Below, in pieces: positions 15,001-21,367 of a stretch of DNA of 28,962 bases. The notes under the pieces were generated by a model. It saw nothing but the letters and a program-made list of their open reading frames with translations, made no database searches and was not told the origin of the DNA. The stretch's first letter is position 1. Each line of letters begins with the position of its first letter. The stretch spans positions 1-28,962 of the forward strand of contig JABVXU010000642.1 in the NCBI GenBank assembly GCA_013365365.1, read 5' to 3'. Position numbers and translations under genes: made by a program. The stretch is from Cruorifilaria tuberocauda. Its lineage: Eukaryota > Nematoda > Chromadorea > Rhabditida > Onchocercidae.

Positions 15001-17860
15001 ACATCCAGCCAAACTTCAATGACTATTCGTTCTTAGTCCTACAAAAAAACTTAGAACAAGGGAATCAATAGTCAAATGAAAGGAGAACAAAAAGCCACAT
15101 ATATTCCTAGAGTTTTTTCAACATCAGAAAAAAAGTAAAATATGCAAAGAAATTCATTGTACATCATGTACTGCTAGTTTTCGCGAGAAATTTAATATAC
15201 GCTTAATCAATTAGCTCCTGGACAATTCACTCATCAACTGCCTTCTTCTAAAAAACATCAGCCGATTTTTCCATTTTACCGGTAGAAAGCATGTATTCAA
15301 TATTGTTTCGTTTGAAATATTATGACTAAATTGTTTTACTTCAGTACGTTCATTAGAAATGAGTATACAAAACATGATTTTCCTTGAAAAATGATACACA
15401 TAAATCGGTCAAAACATATTTCATTATTAAATTTCAATGATTTAATCATACAGCGAAATGTTTCCTGAACTGTAAGTTTAAGTTAAAATGTCAGACCACA
15501 TCAGACTTAGTCTTTGAAGCAAAAGAAAAAATGCAAACGAAAAATTATATTCTAATACTTATCACATAATGAATCAATGCAACGTCTTTAAGCACAAGTG
15601 AAAAATTATGTTCAAGTGAATACAGTTCCGTTTATTAGTGACAAAACCACCAATTAAGGCTTTTCATTTGAGGCAAAAGACCAGCTATTCATTAATTTCC
15701 AGCTCTGAATTAAGTAAAAATCTTTACTATTTCATCGTTCATCTACTATCTAGACATAATCTGTTTTTGATTAACAGATAAGTTGACTTGATTTATATCA
15801 TCACCATCATCATCATCACTTCATGGTTCCTTTATAAATTTTTAAGAAAAAAGCAATTAGCAAGGACTAATCGATGAATAAAAGGATATGAGAACAAAGA
15901 GATTTGTTAATTTGTTTATAAACAAAAAACCAAACTAAATTAAACTAAGTAAAATGATTCAATTGAATTGATAAAACAACTGGAATAAATTCGTGAATTT
16001 GCAATCGCAATCACAACTAGATATGATGAAATACATGAAAAATTAACAGAAGATTTTTAATTCGTTTAGGCTTTTGCCTAAAGTATGTTGACAATAGAAA
16101 GGAGTGATCGCATATGGCTTCTAATTATATAACTGCTGCAGAGAGCTCTTCTTTTAGCGGCTATGTCAAGTGTTTAGAGATGATATAGCAACATAATATT
16201 TTTTTCGATTATATTTTTTTAGTAATTCTAAAGAGTTTCTTATCGGTTCTAAAATGCGCATATCGCATATTTTGCGTTTGAACTAGAGACTGCTTTCATA
16301 CAGACGGACAAAATACTCGAGTGAACCACAGATTCATTTTTTTTAATATTACCACTGAAAGTATGTATAGTAGTTATGTTCGTTTATGGTGCTATCTAAT
16401 CTGCGAATCTTCTGAAATTTGTACGGCAACTTGAATATGGATTTCACAGAAAGTCAAGACGAAGTCTCTGTATAGGCAACGAGAATAGACGATTAAGATA
16501 ATATCTAGGATCTATTATTGTTCATGAAAGTGGCCGTCTTTTAATACTGCTAGCATGGAAATCGAAGTTGGTTTATCCAGTTATCACTGAGTCAGTATCA
16601 CATACAAATTCAATGAATTAAATATGTTTAAAATTATGTCAAAAAGAGTTGAAAAAAATAAAAGAATATTTCGTTACCTTTTGAGACAGAAAAAGACTTT
16701 ACAAAACTGGTTAGATTTGGAAAAGAGTAATTAAATTTGGAAAATTTTCGCAAAATCAGTAATGATAGCTTTTTCTTTATTCATCCAAGAACATTTGACT
16801 GAATAGAAAGAAAATTGAGACCAGATCAATCAAACCAAAAAAATATTGTTCAGCGAAAATACTTTAACTAATAAGGTTATTTGTATCCAATTTTCATGGG
16901 TTTTACTTCATTACTTATATTTTCATATCGCAGAGAATTTGACATTTTGCGACCCACAGGTTATGTAAGTTACCAGTGGCGTTTTTTTTTCCTCTACTAA
17001 TAGAATGTGCTATGAAATACCAAGAGGTTTCCAAAAATTTTTTTTTCTCTCATTTTATTTACGAAAAACTTCTTGTTTTAAAACCTCTATTTCTAACGAA
17101 AAGATGCATTTTCATATTAGAAAGTTGATTTATTTTTTCAGTGATACGAAAATTCCATCGATTATTGTGTATTTACTGAGAAATTTAGTGGCGATCGGTT
17201 ATCTTTGCTTTTGATGAGCCATTGCTTCAAGAAGTTCAAGCGCGACAGAACATGTAATCTTAGCTCATTATCTTTTATGAAGAAAGGAAGGAAAGGATAC
17301 ATGAATTAAGTAGTGACCAAAGAAAAATTTCACTTCCAAATATCCCCCGAGCTTTTTACAGTACGTGAAACTACAAATAAATTAATAGCGATCAGTCCAT
17401 GAGTACCGTTAACAACAATCTAGATCGTAATGAGGCCGCGTTCAGCAGTGCTTCTTCTGTGGTGTGGTGAGATCTATCCTCAGGTTCTCTTATAAGAGTC
17501 ACTGGAAAGCAATTTCAAAGAGACTTCAGGATTTGTCGAGCTACAGTATTATCGGTTACTTTTAGTGTCGAATCATGGACTATGCAATGGCACATTCCTT
17601 AAATTCTGAAGTAGCTTTTAATGGTTCATTTTAAGATTTTTACTCGAACAATATATTGATAAATTTTGATGTTTAGTCAAAAATCGAAGATTTAGTTATG
17701 CATTGCATGAATTTAAATACATCTCATAACATATCTTGAAACTGCATAATCAGTAGTGTTTTATATAATTTCATGTAATAATTCCTATCAGTAATGTGCA
17801 ACTGCCGTTTAGTGAGAGTAATTTAACTGAAACCTGGTATTTTGTCAGATATGTTGCCAT
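1..17860 (-). CDS. Large multi-exon gene, partial, helix-rich protein of unknown family (overall span)
   Basis: This entry gives the span; the exons are listed separately. The start ATG is at 17860-17858, with an in-frame TAA about 60 bases upstream and no other in-frame ATG between, and the gene runs off the left edge. From 17860 down to 12030, 19 exons join without a phase conflict (about 372 residues); from 7546 down to 554 a second run of consistent joins gives about 175 more. Phase gaps remain between 12030 and 11069, 10128 and 9646, and 7770 and 7546, so exons are missing or mis-cut there, or two tandem genes are present. The product is rich in amphipathic helices with a basic, probably disordered linker (14030-14142). 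I see no signal peptide or catalytic motif. An alpha-solenoid scaffold is a guess from composition. Introns carry nothing recognisable beyond the repeats listed. Confidence 0.6.
377..432. repeat. Two-copy 28-29 bp tandem repeat
   Basis: Two adjacent copies of cgtttttgaa(a)ctatttaaaa-type sequence ending in cagaaca, the second copy lacking one A. Otherwise 1-553 holds no gene that I can see. Confidence 0.85.
554..590 (-). CDS. Large gene: last exon seen in the window
   Basis: Reads VEGEVDVIITER, phase 0 in and phase 1 out at a GTGAGA donor, so at least one more exon lies to the left, probably outside the window. The acceptor (TTTTATGAG) is weak but the frame joins the exon before it. Confidence 0.5.
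1167..1217 (-). CDS. Large gene: 51-nt exon
   Basis: Reads LSAGDCEKGKLQICRKQ, phase 0 in and out, acceptor TTTTCCCCAAG, donor GTTATA. Higher GC than the surrounding intron. Confidence 0.6.
1451..1501 (-). CDS. Large gene: 51-nt exon
   Basis: Reads DRKRKDEVCISVTITGY, phase 0 in and out, between CATGATTTCAG and GTAAAA. The only open frame. The alternating VCISVTIT run looks like a beta strand, so this end of the protein is probably not all helix. Confidence 0.65.
1502..4374. other. Long intron of the large gene
   Basis: About 2.9 kb with no exon I can support on either strand. It holds the hairpin at 2613-2631 within a CpG-containing stretch (2590-2760) and the edge of a pyrimidine-rich, less AT-rich stretch that continues to about 4740. 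Confidence 0.4.
2613..2631. repeat. Perfect hairpin GCGACA / TGTCGC
   Basis: A 6-bp stem with a 7-nt loop in a locally GC-rich, CpG-containing stretch; TCGCTGTCGC recurs about 40 bp downstream. Confidence 0.6.
4375..4454 (-). CDS. Large gene: exon
   Basis: Reads VKGRIRLNSSSSCDAEILKN then GSIAQD, phase 1 in and phase 0 out, ending at a perfect GTGAGT donor. The acceptor GGAATCAG is weaker and the frame remains open 13 codons further upstream. Confidence 0.5.
5133..5168 (-). CDS. Large gene: 36-nt exon
   Basis: Phase 1 in and out, reading HTTIHTRPFVA, between ATGAATCTCAG and GTACTA. Phase fits both neighbours. A second frame (LILQFILGHLLQ) is open but does not fit them. Confidence 0.4.
5732..5765 (+). 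repeat. Direct repeat, copy 1
   Basis: gcgtgcttaatataaagaaa followed by acaatgtaaaaact. A near-identical copy lies 301 bp downstream. The DNA between the copies has no recognisable element. Confidence 0.8.
6033..6067 (+). repeat. Direct repeat, copy 2
   Basis: Same core as copy 1, differing near the end (acagtggtaaaaact). Same orientation. Confidence 0.8.
6149..6332 (-). CDS. Large gene: exon, 61 codons
   Basis: From acceptor ATGATTTTCAG to donor GTAACT, phase 0 in and phase 1 out. The first half (FATFALLSNLNHLSNSFSN then ICTTILLTIVPAYLE) is a hydrophobic helix pair or possible membrane segment. The second half (SSMPEKETLRDVADSRAFRK) is hydrophilic. An internal acceptor at 6241 (GATTGTTCCAG) gives a shorter variant in the same frame. 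Confidence 0.6.
6434..6475 (-). CDS. Large gene: exon
   Basis: Reads SNPRVFEFLFQYLT, phase 0 in and out, between AACGTATGACAG and GTAAAC; joins both neighbours in frame. Confidence 0.5.
7503..7546 (-). CDS. Large gene: exon
   Basis: Reads MSPSLINPNFPRNK, phase 1 in and phase 0 out, with an excellent acceptor (TTTTTCTTCAG) and donor (AAG/GTAACT). The same frame stays open on both sides, from 7733 to a stop at 7332, so a longer exon or retained intron is possible. Plus-strand open frames overlap it. Confidence 0.5.
7770..7855 (-). CDS. Large gene: probable exon
   Basis: Twenty-eight codons, ARTEASMQFSSLSTDSFHPV to SLKE, phase 0 in and phase 2 out at donor GTAGAA. The acceptor AACTGTGAG is poor in pyrimidine. 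The Ser/Thr-rich frame is open further upstream. The phase-2 end does not fit the next exon; a GTTTAA donor at about 7780 would leave phase 1 and would fit. Confidence 0.45.
9055..9174 (-). CDS. Large gene: exon, 40 codons
   Basis: Opens VRTNIAKQIYEINFFYQVLQ and ends KSICERFSLQ, phase 0 in and out, acceptor GTAAATCCAG, donor GTACAC. Clear coding pattern, predicted helical. Confidence 0.65.
9634..9646 (-). CDS. Large gene: possible 13-nt microexon
   Basis: Thirteen bases between TTATCTAG and GTAAAG. Phase 2 in and phase 0 out would add MQYL before the next exon. Good splice sites but very short. Confidence 0.25.
10128..10207 (-). CDS. Large gene: probable exon
   Basis: Twenty-six codons, NPSNREMKENFNPNTGRLRA then ENFSKS, phase 2 in and phase 1 out, between ATTCTATCCTAG and GTAGAT. 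Hydrophilic. Its phase-1 end fits neither the 9634 nor the 9055 exon, so an exon is missing or the donor is wrong. Confidence 0.4.
10924..10944. repeat. Perfect hairpin TTGTGAA / TTCACAA
   Basis: A 7-bp stem with a 7-nt loop, in an intron of the large gene. No poly-T tract or paired element suggests a known RNA. Confidence 0.6.
11045..11069 (-). CDS. Large gene: possible 25-nt exon
   Basis: Lies between TTAATCCACTCAG and GTAAAA. In phase 1 it reads CATLALPA and leaves phase 2, fitting the next exon. It does not match the phase-0 end of the exon at 12030, so an exon is missing or this one is false. The plus strand here is also open (KANVAHTEWIKKFF). Confidence 0.3.
11370..11389. repeat. (TA)n microsatellite
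   Basis: About ten TA dinucleotides; intronic. Confidence 0.9.
12030..12149 (-). CDS. Large gene: exon 16
   Basis: Forty codons, phase 0 in and out, from GTAATTTTAG to a perfect GTAAGT donor. Opens AGCTQEHFWEADIRISINLW and ends CSFLSLPF. An earlier GTGACT after WMSA is in frame, but the downstream GTAAGT is the better site. Confidence 0.7.
12297..12480 (-). CDS. Large gene: exon 15
   Basis: Sixty-one codons, phase 2 in and phase 0 out, from acceptor AAAATTTTCAG to donor GTTTTG. Opens FHMKTLLLTTDYITINLVHS and ends ARIVQWINVE. Strongly helical with alternating hydrophobic residues. One of the two longest exons of the gene. Confidence 0.7.
12758..12876 (-). CDS. Large gene: exon 14
   Basis: Thirty-nine codons opening ISIPYDPSVSAPTLRRPSE and ending LDSFNT, phase 0 in and phase 2 out, between TGTTCTCAG and GTAATG. 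A second frame is open too (INTLRSFSFCPN...), but it joins only to a frame that stops in the next exon. RRPSE resembles a basophilic-kinase site; this is inference. Confidence 0.65.
12995..13020 (-). CDS. Large gene: 26-nt exon
   Basis: Reads KLLINFRE, phase 1 in and phase 0 out. The acceptor GAATTCTTCTTTCAG is among the strongest in the window; the donor is GTAGTT. Phases fit both neighbours exactly. Confidence 0.55.
13179..13254 (-). CDS. Large gene: exon 12
   Basis: Reads SISKSAECMIALANVRKDPT then INCIE, phase 0 in and phase 1 out, acceptor ATACTGACAG, donor GTAATG. Convincing codon use and a helical pattern. A second donor (GTAAAT) just downstream would change the phase. Confidence 0.65.
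13734..13857. repeat. Foldback (inverted repeat) interrupted by a TA microsatellite
   Basis: Arms 13734-13770 and 13821-13857 are reverse complements at about 32 of 37 positions. Between them the palindrome continues (agaaacatgcaa / ttgcgtgtttct), with a (TA)n tract at 13775-13797 inserted in the left arm. Weaker similarity (TGGGATA) extends outside both arms. Looks like a small foldback or decayed MITE in an intron; no transposase or clear target-site duplication is seen. Confidence 0.7.
14030..14142 (-). CDS. Large gene: exon 11, basic linker
   Basis: Thirty-seven codons, phase 1 in and phase 0 out, dominated by Lys, Arg and Asn (for example KRMETRMNDKRNNRR), probably a disordered basic linker. 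It follows a TGTTTGCAG acceptor. The donor GTCTAT is weak; an earlier GTGAAA donor after GKRGT also ends in phase 0. The plus strand here is a long pyrimidine tract, so low complexity could mimic coding. Confidence 0.4.
14403..14492 (-). CDS. Large gene: exon 10
   Basis: Reads TMITKGSKETTRNNVIGICE and continues to HNKFLQ (29 codons), phase 1 in and out, from acceptor CAAAATTTAG to donor GTTCGT. The frame stays open past the donor for another 18 codons, so the left edge is not certain. Confidence 0.5.
14626..14663 (-). CDS. Large gene: exon 9
   Basis: Reads FLFYTTEELRRY, phase 2 in and phase 1 out, between CTTAATTTTAG and donor GTGATG. Confidence 0.5.
14779..14802 (-). CDS. Large gene: exon 8
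   Basis: Twenty-four bases reading ITAALLS, phase 2 in and out, after the pyrimidine-rich acceptor CTTGCTTTGAAG and before donor GTTCCA. It joins the next exon as ITAALLSSFLFY, an amphipathic helix. Confidence 0.4.
14893..14925 (-). CDS. Large gene: exon 7
   Basis: Reads EVKKLKFLGK, phase 2 in and out, after a good TTTTATCCAG acceptor. The donor GTCTTA is weak, so the left edge may be wrong. Confidence 0.4.
15231..15247 (-). CDS. Large gene: 17-nt microexon
   Basis: Lies between TGTTTTTTAG and GTGAAT. Adds KKAVD plus two bases of a Glu codon, phase 0 in and phase 2 out, exactly what both neighbours need, giving the helical run KKAVDEEVKKLKFLGK. Confidence 0.4.
15280..15325 (-). CDS. Large gene: exon 5
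   Basis: Reads HNISNETILNTCFLP, phase 2 in and phase 0 out, from acceptor CAATTTAG to donor GTAAAA. Both other frames are closed. Confidence 0.5.
15452..15469 (-). CDS. Large gene: 18-nt microexon
   Basis: Eighteen bases between AACTTACAG and GTATGA, phase 2 in and out, adding SGNIS between the flanking exons. Splice signals and phase fit both sides, but its size makes it provisional. An alternative upstream exon at 15682-15704 (SWKLMNS) does not match the phase of the exon before it. Confidence 0.35.
15797..15819. repeat. ATC trinucleotide tract
   Basis: Imperfect (ATC)n run with one ACC unit; intronic. Confidence 0.85.
16065..16082. repeat. Perfect hairpin TTTAGGC-TTTT-GCCTAAA
   Basis: A 7-bp stem with a TTTT loop, 31 bp upstream of the possible plus-strand start codon at 16114. 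It could act in either strand's transcript; function unknown. Confidence 0.6.
16114..16169 (+). CDS. Possible small antisense gene: exon 1
   Basis: Starts at ATG 16114 and reads MASNYITAAESSSFSGYV plus two bases, ending at a GTGTTT donor in phase 2. The next proposed plus-strand exon begins in phase 2, giving a Lys at the junction. It lies opposite an intron of the large minus-strand gene. A plausible but unproven three-exon gene of about 65 residues. Confidence 0.3.
16353..16411 (-). CDS. Large gene: exon 3
   Basis: Reads KIRRLDSTINEHNYYTYFQ; the only open frame between acceptor AAATTTCAG and donor GTAATA, phase 0 in and phase 2 out. An alternative open frame starting at the acceptor beside 16467 (DFVLTFCEIHIQVA) overlaps the intron before it and cannot be used in the same transcript. 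Confidence 0.6.
16934..16964 (+). CDS. Possible small antisense gene: exon 2
   Basis: Between TTTCATATCGCAG and a perfect GTAAGT donor; reads EFDILRPTGY, phase 2 in and phase 0 out. These are the best splice signals of this model and have no good minus-strand reading. Confidence 0.4.
17104..17214 (+). CDS. Possible small antisense gene: last exon
   Basis: Phase 0 in, reading MHFHIRKLIYFFSDTKIPSI and then a hydrophobic tail IVYLLRNLVAIGYLCF before TGA, a possible membrane anchor. The acceptor (CTAACGAAAAG) is poor. The frame is open upstream to 17005, so this may be a chance open frame. Confidence 0.25.
   Translation: MHFHIRKLIYFFSDTKIPSIIVYLLRNLVAIGYLCF
17407..17501 (-). CDS. Large gene: exon 2
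   Basis: The acceptor is a strong TTGCTTTCCAG. Reads TLIREPEDRSHHTTEEALL and continues to RSRLLLT, phase 1 in and phase 0 out, with donor GTACTC. An earlier donor at 17417 would leave phase 2 and break the join to the next exon. Balanced codon use and many charged residues argue for real coding. Confidence 0.6.
17803..17860 (-). CDS. Large gene: first coding exon
   Basis: Encodes MATYLTKYQVSVKLLSLNG and ends in phase 1 at a GTTGCA donor. The frame upstream of the ATG is closed by a TAA, which supports this start. A 12-nt exon at 17594-17605 would fit in phase between this exon and the next, but a direct join also keeps the frame, so I left it out. Confidence 0.55.
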
Positions 17861-18117
17861 CGAACCTAATTTGCATATTTGTAGCTCTGATTTGGTATCA
17901 TATATAGTTTGTTAGCATTGCATTCGTTTCTAGGCATGCAACACAGTCGCAGACTCTGCTGTTGCACCAATTAATTTATTTTCTCGGTATGGAATTTCCG
18001 ATTTTCGATTTCTTTAGGAGAAAATTAAATATACTTTTATAAGGTAAGAAAGATATTGTCGTTATTTAGAGTGATTTTTTTTAAAGTGAGAGGCCGAAAG
18101 TGAGATCTTGCTGTGGA
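17861..18117. promoter_or_regulatory. Shared head-to-head promoter interval
   Basis: 257 bp between the start codons of the minus-strand large gene and the plus-strand gene. Contains an inverted repeat TGCAACA..TGTTGCA (17937-17966, 16-nt spacer) and a TTTCTTTAG (about 18008) that could be an intron or trans-splice acceptor for the plus-strand transcript. No clear TATA assignment. Confidence 0.4.
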
Positions 18118-18219
18118 ATGACTTCTTCGGGACCAATAAGTCGGAGAACTCCGGAAAAGCGTTATTTTGAATCCACTGTCAAGGAGTTTCACAGCCTTGG
18201 ACGTTCTTCTTTCGAAAAG
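18118..18219 (+). CDS. Plus-strand coiled-coil gene: exon 1 (gene 18118-21663)
   Basis: First of ten exons whose phases all fit, giving about 315 residues; not a family I recognise. This exon has 34 codons from ATG 18118, opening MTSSGPISRRTPEKRYFE, and ends at GTGAGG in phase 0. In order, the protein shows a basic Ser/Arg-rich N-terminus, a KKRKV-type nuclear localisation motif (exon 3), a Lys-rich middle (exon 5), and a C-terminal half rich in heptad-like Leu/Ile/Val with Glu and Lys (exons 7-10), probably a coiled coil. This suggests a nuclear or chromosome-associated structural protein; the inference rests on composition only. No signal peptide or membrane segment. Confidence 0.6.
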
Positions 18220-18419
18220 GTGAGGCGGGGTTAAAACTTTTTTCTTGTAGCTCCCTAACTGCTTTTTAATCTACTATCTTAGCAAATTACTTTTCTCACA
18301 AATCATTACACATATAGTTTAAGTACCACTCTAATAGTTCCATATTTAAAACTTTAAATAGACTGGGAACTGTATACAGGGTGTCAGCTCTTCGTTGAAA
18401 GTGCTTACTTAATAGTTTA

Positions 18420-18486
18420 TTAATTGCGAGAATTGTGAGTTCAGCGAAAAAAATCGCGTTAATTGCGAGTTCAGTGAAAAGAAATC
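18420..18486 (+). repeat. Short direct duplication in intron 1
   Basis: Two copies of a ttaattgcgag..gttcag(c/t)gaaaa segment, the second lacking eight bases. Lies in intron 1 of the coiled-coil gene. Confidence 0.7.
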
Positions 18487-18682
18487 ACAGTGACACAGAT
18501 TTGAAGCCGCCTGTCAGGTCGTCTTTTTGTTTAGAGTCTTTGTTTTGTAATGTCATTATAACTAGATTCCAAGCTTATTTATCTTTTAAACGGTTTTCAT
18601 AAAATGTCGAACTGTAGGATATTAATCCGTCTGAAATAGTTGAGGGGTTTTTTATGATTTTCGCAGTGATTTTTGATTGCAG

Positions 18683-18724
18683 AACGGTCGTTCGAGGTGG
18701 GAATCATCGGATTTATTAGAGAAA
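18683..18724 (+). CDS. Coiled-coil gene: exon 2
   Basis: Reads NGRSRWESSDLLEK, phase 0 in and out, after TTTTGATTGCAG. The donor GTTATG is weak. Reading on gives VMLERA and a stop, so a short isoform is conceivable. Confidence 0.5.
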
Positions 18725-18834
18725 GTTATGTTAGAAAGAGCATAACTTTCATTTGATCATAATTCAGCGCAAGATTTCTCCAGTAAAAAGAATTGAATTG
18801 CATCTGAATGTATCATAAAGTCCGATTTCCGTAG

Positions 18835-18871
18835 CTCATGTTCATCGAGTCCAAAAAAAGAAAGGTTGAAG
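18835..18871 (+). CDS. Coiled-coil gene: exon 3, nuclear localisation motif
   Basis: Reads LMFIESKKRKVE, phase 0 in and phase 1 out, between TTTCCGTAG and GTAAAG. KKRKV matches the classical monopartite nuclear localisation signal core. Confidence 0.5.
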
Positions 18872-19137
18872 GTAAAGCTGACACAAAACTATCAATGAAG
18901 CTGAAAAAGAAAGTCTGCTCGATAAAAAAAAGGTTGATTCTATTCTGTTCATGTATATTTATTGGCTCAGGTTGGATCTTGGAAAATGTCTGTAAATATC
19001 GTAATTTCCTGTTAATTTGTGATGGACATGGTGCAGTTTTATTTGTTCTACCAATTTTATTTAAAACGTTTTTTTGATTTGTCGTAAACTGCTTCATCCG
19101 CATTTCACATTTTTCTTTTGCAAATTGAATTTTGCAG

Positions 19138-19210
19138 TATTATTAATGGGGAAAACGATTTCTGTGACACCATCCCTTGCTGTGAGCGACAAAGTTGCTG
19201 AAAATACAAA
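19138..19210 (+). CDS. Coiled-coil gene: exon 4
   Basis: Twenty-three codons, LLMGKTISVTPSLAVSDKVA then ENT, phase 1 in and phase 2 out, between TTGAATTTTGCAG and GTGTTT. Fits both neighbours. Confidence 0.55.
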
Positions 19211-19519
19211 GTGTTTCCCGAGAGTGACCGCTCATCTCGTCTTTCTACAGCATTGAACCGCAGCTCTGAGTATGCAGCAACATATTTTTGCAAGGGTTCA
19301 TTACTCTCGGGAACTAATTGAGTTTTAAAAAACTAATTGAGGCATGTTTGGTTATAATGAGAAAATTATAGATTTTTACTCTTCAAAAACCAATTCGGGA
19401 CTGGATCGCTAAAGTAACAGAGAACTAGAACTAACTAGGTCATTCAGTGCTAGAATTGCATCGGTAACGCTATGTTAACAGCGTTACTGTAAATTATGTC
19501 TTAACGAAACATAATTTAG

Positions 19520-19718
19520 GTGGGAAAAAATGGTGATTAAAAGTAGATCCGAATTTTTGAAAAACGGAAGTCAAAAAATGTTGAAAGATCGTTTGAAAAA
19601 ATACTGTGTAATAACGCAGAAAACGCATGTAAATAACAGTGAAAAAATGATTTCAAGGGAAGCAACACCAACAGTTACCCGTTTGACGATCGAAGAGTAC
19701 TGCCAAAATTTAATCGAG
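19520..19718 (+). CDS. Coiled-coil gene: exon 5
   Basis: Sixty-six codons, phase 2 in and phase 0 out, after ACATAATTTAG and ending at GTATAT. Lys-rich start (WEKMVIKSRSEFLKNG), then TVTRLTIEEYCQNLIE at the end. The longest exon of the gene. Confidence 0.65.
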
Positions 19719-20179
19719 GTATATTTTAATTTAACTTCCTGACTGATTTCAATAACAAAGAAGTTGAACAGAGCAGAAGTAATGAGAATAAGATGTTAAT
19801 GGATAAAAACATGCTTCAAAAAAAATTCGAATCGCGAAAATTCTGAGTTTGGCATGCAGGTAAATTGCTGAACTTCTTTTGTTATAATATGGTAACCGCA
19901 TCTTGTAGTGTTAAATTCATGTATACGCAACAATTCAGTACTTGAAGTAATATTAAAATATATGTAGCATTTTGAAAGGGAGAAATGAAATATTAAATCT
20001 AAAAACGGAAGATTGAAGCATTCTGACATTGCGGTTGTACCATAAATGAAATAGGACGCTTTCAATCTTTTATCATTGAGTATATAGAAATCATTATATA
20101 CTCATTGAAAAGAGATAGAAATCATTGCAAGATATTATTCGATGCTAAGTTGAAAACGCGGGTTGACTTTACATTTCAG

Positions 20180-20294
20180 GGTGTATGCTGTTCGCAAACT
20201 GCAAGTCCACCGCTTGCGGCGATTAACAAGAACAATCAGAAAGTCATAAGCAACAAAAGCAACAGTGATTTGTTAATCACTTATCAAATGTTAG
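20180..20294 (+). CDS. Coiled-coil gene: exon 6
   Basis: Thirty-eight codons, GVCCSQTASPPLAAINKNNQ to DLLITYQML, phase 0 in and phase 1 out, between TTTACATTTCAG and GTTATT. Asn/Ser-rich, probably a flexible linker. Confidence 0.65.
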
Positions 20295-20608
20295 GTTATT
20301 AGCGTAAAATTTGTTTTCCACTCACGTCTTTTAAAGTGAAAATAATGTGTGAAATTTTTCATCTCTAAACACCGCGTCTTCTTACTTTTACTACAGCAGC
20401 TATCTGCTTGCGATCAGTTTCCTTACTACTGTGAAAAAAAAGTTCATATTTAACCTTTGTTCGAAAATGATGTCAAGTGGTTGTCGAATATATTTCATAT
20501 TTGTTCATTCAGTAGTTTTTTTTGTGATAGATTTGTAAACATCGAAATCGTATTCCAGATCTCGTTGTATATAAAGTGAAGGAATTATCATCTAATAATG
20601 ACACTAAG

Positions 20609-20709
20609 CTAAGGATGCTGCAGAGATAGAAGTGAAGAAAGAAGTGGAAGCCTTGGTAGAAAAAGCTTTACTCCAGACAGCTGCTGGCTCCCATTTTCAT
20701 GCTAATCAG
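20609..20709 (+). CDS. Coiled-coil gene: exon 7
   Basis: Thirty-three codons, KDAAEIEVKKEVEALVEKAL then LQTAAGSHFHANQ, phase 1 in and phase 0 out. Strong heptad character. The acceptor GACACTAAG is poor in pyrimidine; an alternative four bases downstream breaks the phase. Confidence 0.6.
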
Positions 20710-21212
20710 GTTATTGCTTTTTTCCTTCTTCTATTTCTCATCATCGAATGAATTTAATAATTTTTTTTTCATAAAATCAGTCTTTCAAAGTTTATGATGA
20801 TCTAAGCGATGTATAAAGGACATTAAGCGAGCCATGAATATAACTATTTTTGTAACTTAATTTGTCTAAGGACTCTATGATTAAGGATAGATCAAATGCA
20901 TCACCACATCATTTCGTATCAAACTCATTTTATAGTGTTCTGTATTGCTTGCTGATTCATAGGTAAAAATGCATAAAATAATCCAACATTCAGTTTCATT
21001 GGTAAGAAATGGAATTTTAACGATGTTTTAAATTTAGTCTTACGAAACAAAAAATTGGGCGAAAATAATTGAACAATTTTTGCTTTCGAGGTATCTGAAG
21101 AAGAGTATTTTTAATAAATTGTCGATATCGACTTTTTCAGTAGGTATTTTTGGATTAATGATTTAGGAATTCTTAACACAGTTTAACACTTAAAGAAACG
21201 GTACTGTTGTAG

Positions 21213-21263
21213 GATTTAAGAAAAAATATCAGTGGTAGTGTTCAGGAAGCCCGCGATTTTGAT
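21213..21263 (+). CDS. Coiled-coil gene: exon 8, donor uncertain
   Basis: Reads DLRKNISGSVQEARDFD, phase 0 in, after ACTGTTGTAG. The donor used here (GTGACA) leaves phase 0, which the next exon needs. The frame continues convincingly as VTKDKLR to a second donor (GTTGTT at 21284), but that leaves phase 2 and creates a stop after the join. Confidence 0.5.
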
Positions 21264-21367
21264 GTGACAAAGGATAAGCTAAGGTTGTTACTATTACTTC
21301 ATTTTTAATAAATGTGCAGTAAAGATAAATGGCAATAGCAAAACACAAATTTTTTTATGTGTTGCAG

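Noticed and set aside
15021..15073. Imperfect hairpin GACTATT...AATAGTC, considered as a microRNA precursor.
   Set aside because: The stem is interrupted by large unpaired bulges and is too short; nothing else supports a microRNA.
15682..15704. 23-nt minus-strand piece SWKLMNS.
   Set aside because: Good acceptor, but its phase-0 entry does not fit the phase-2 end of the exon before it, and its donor is weak.
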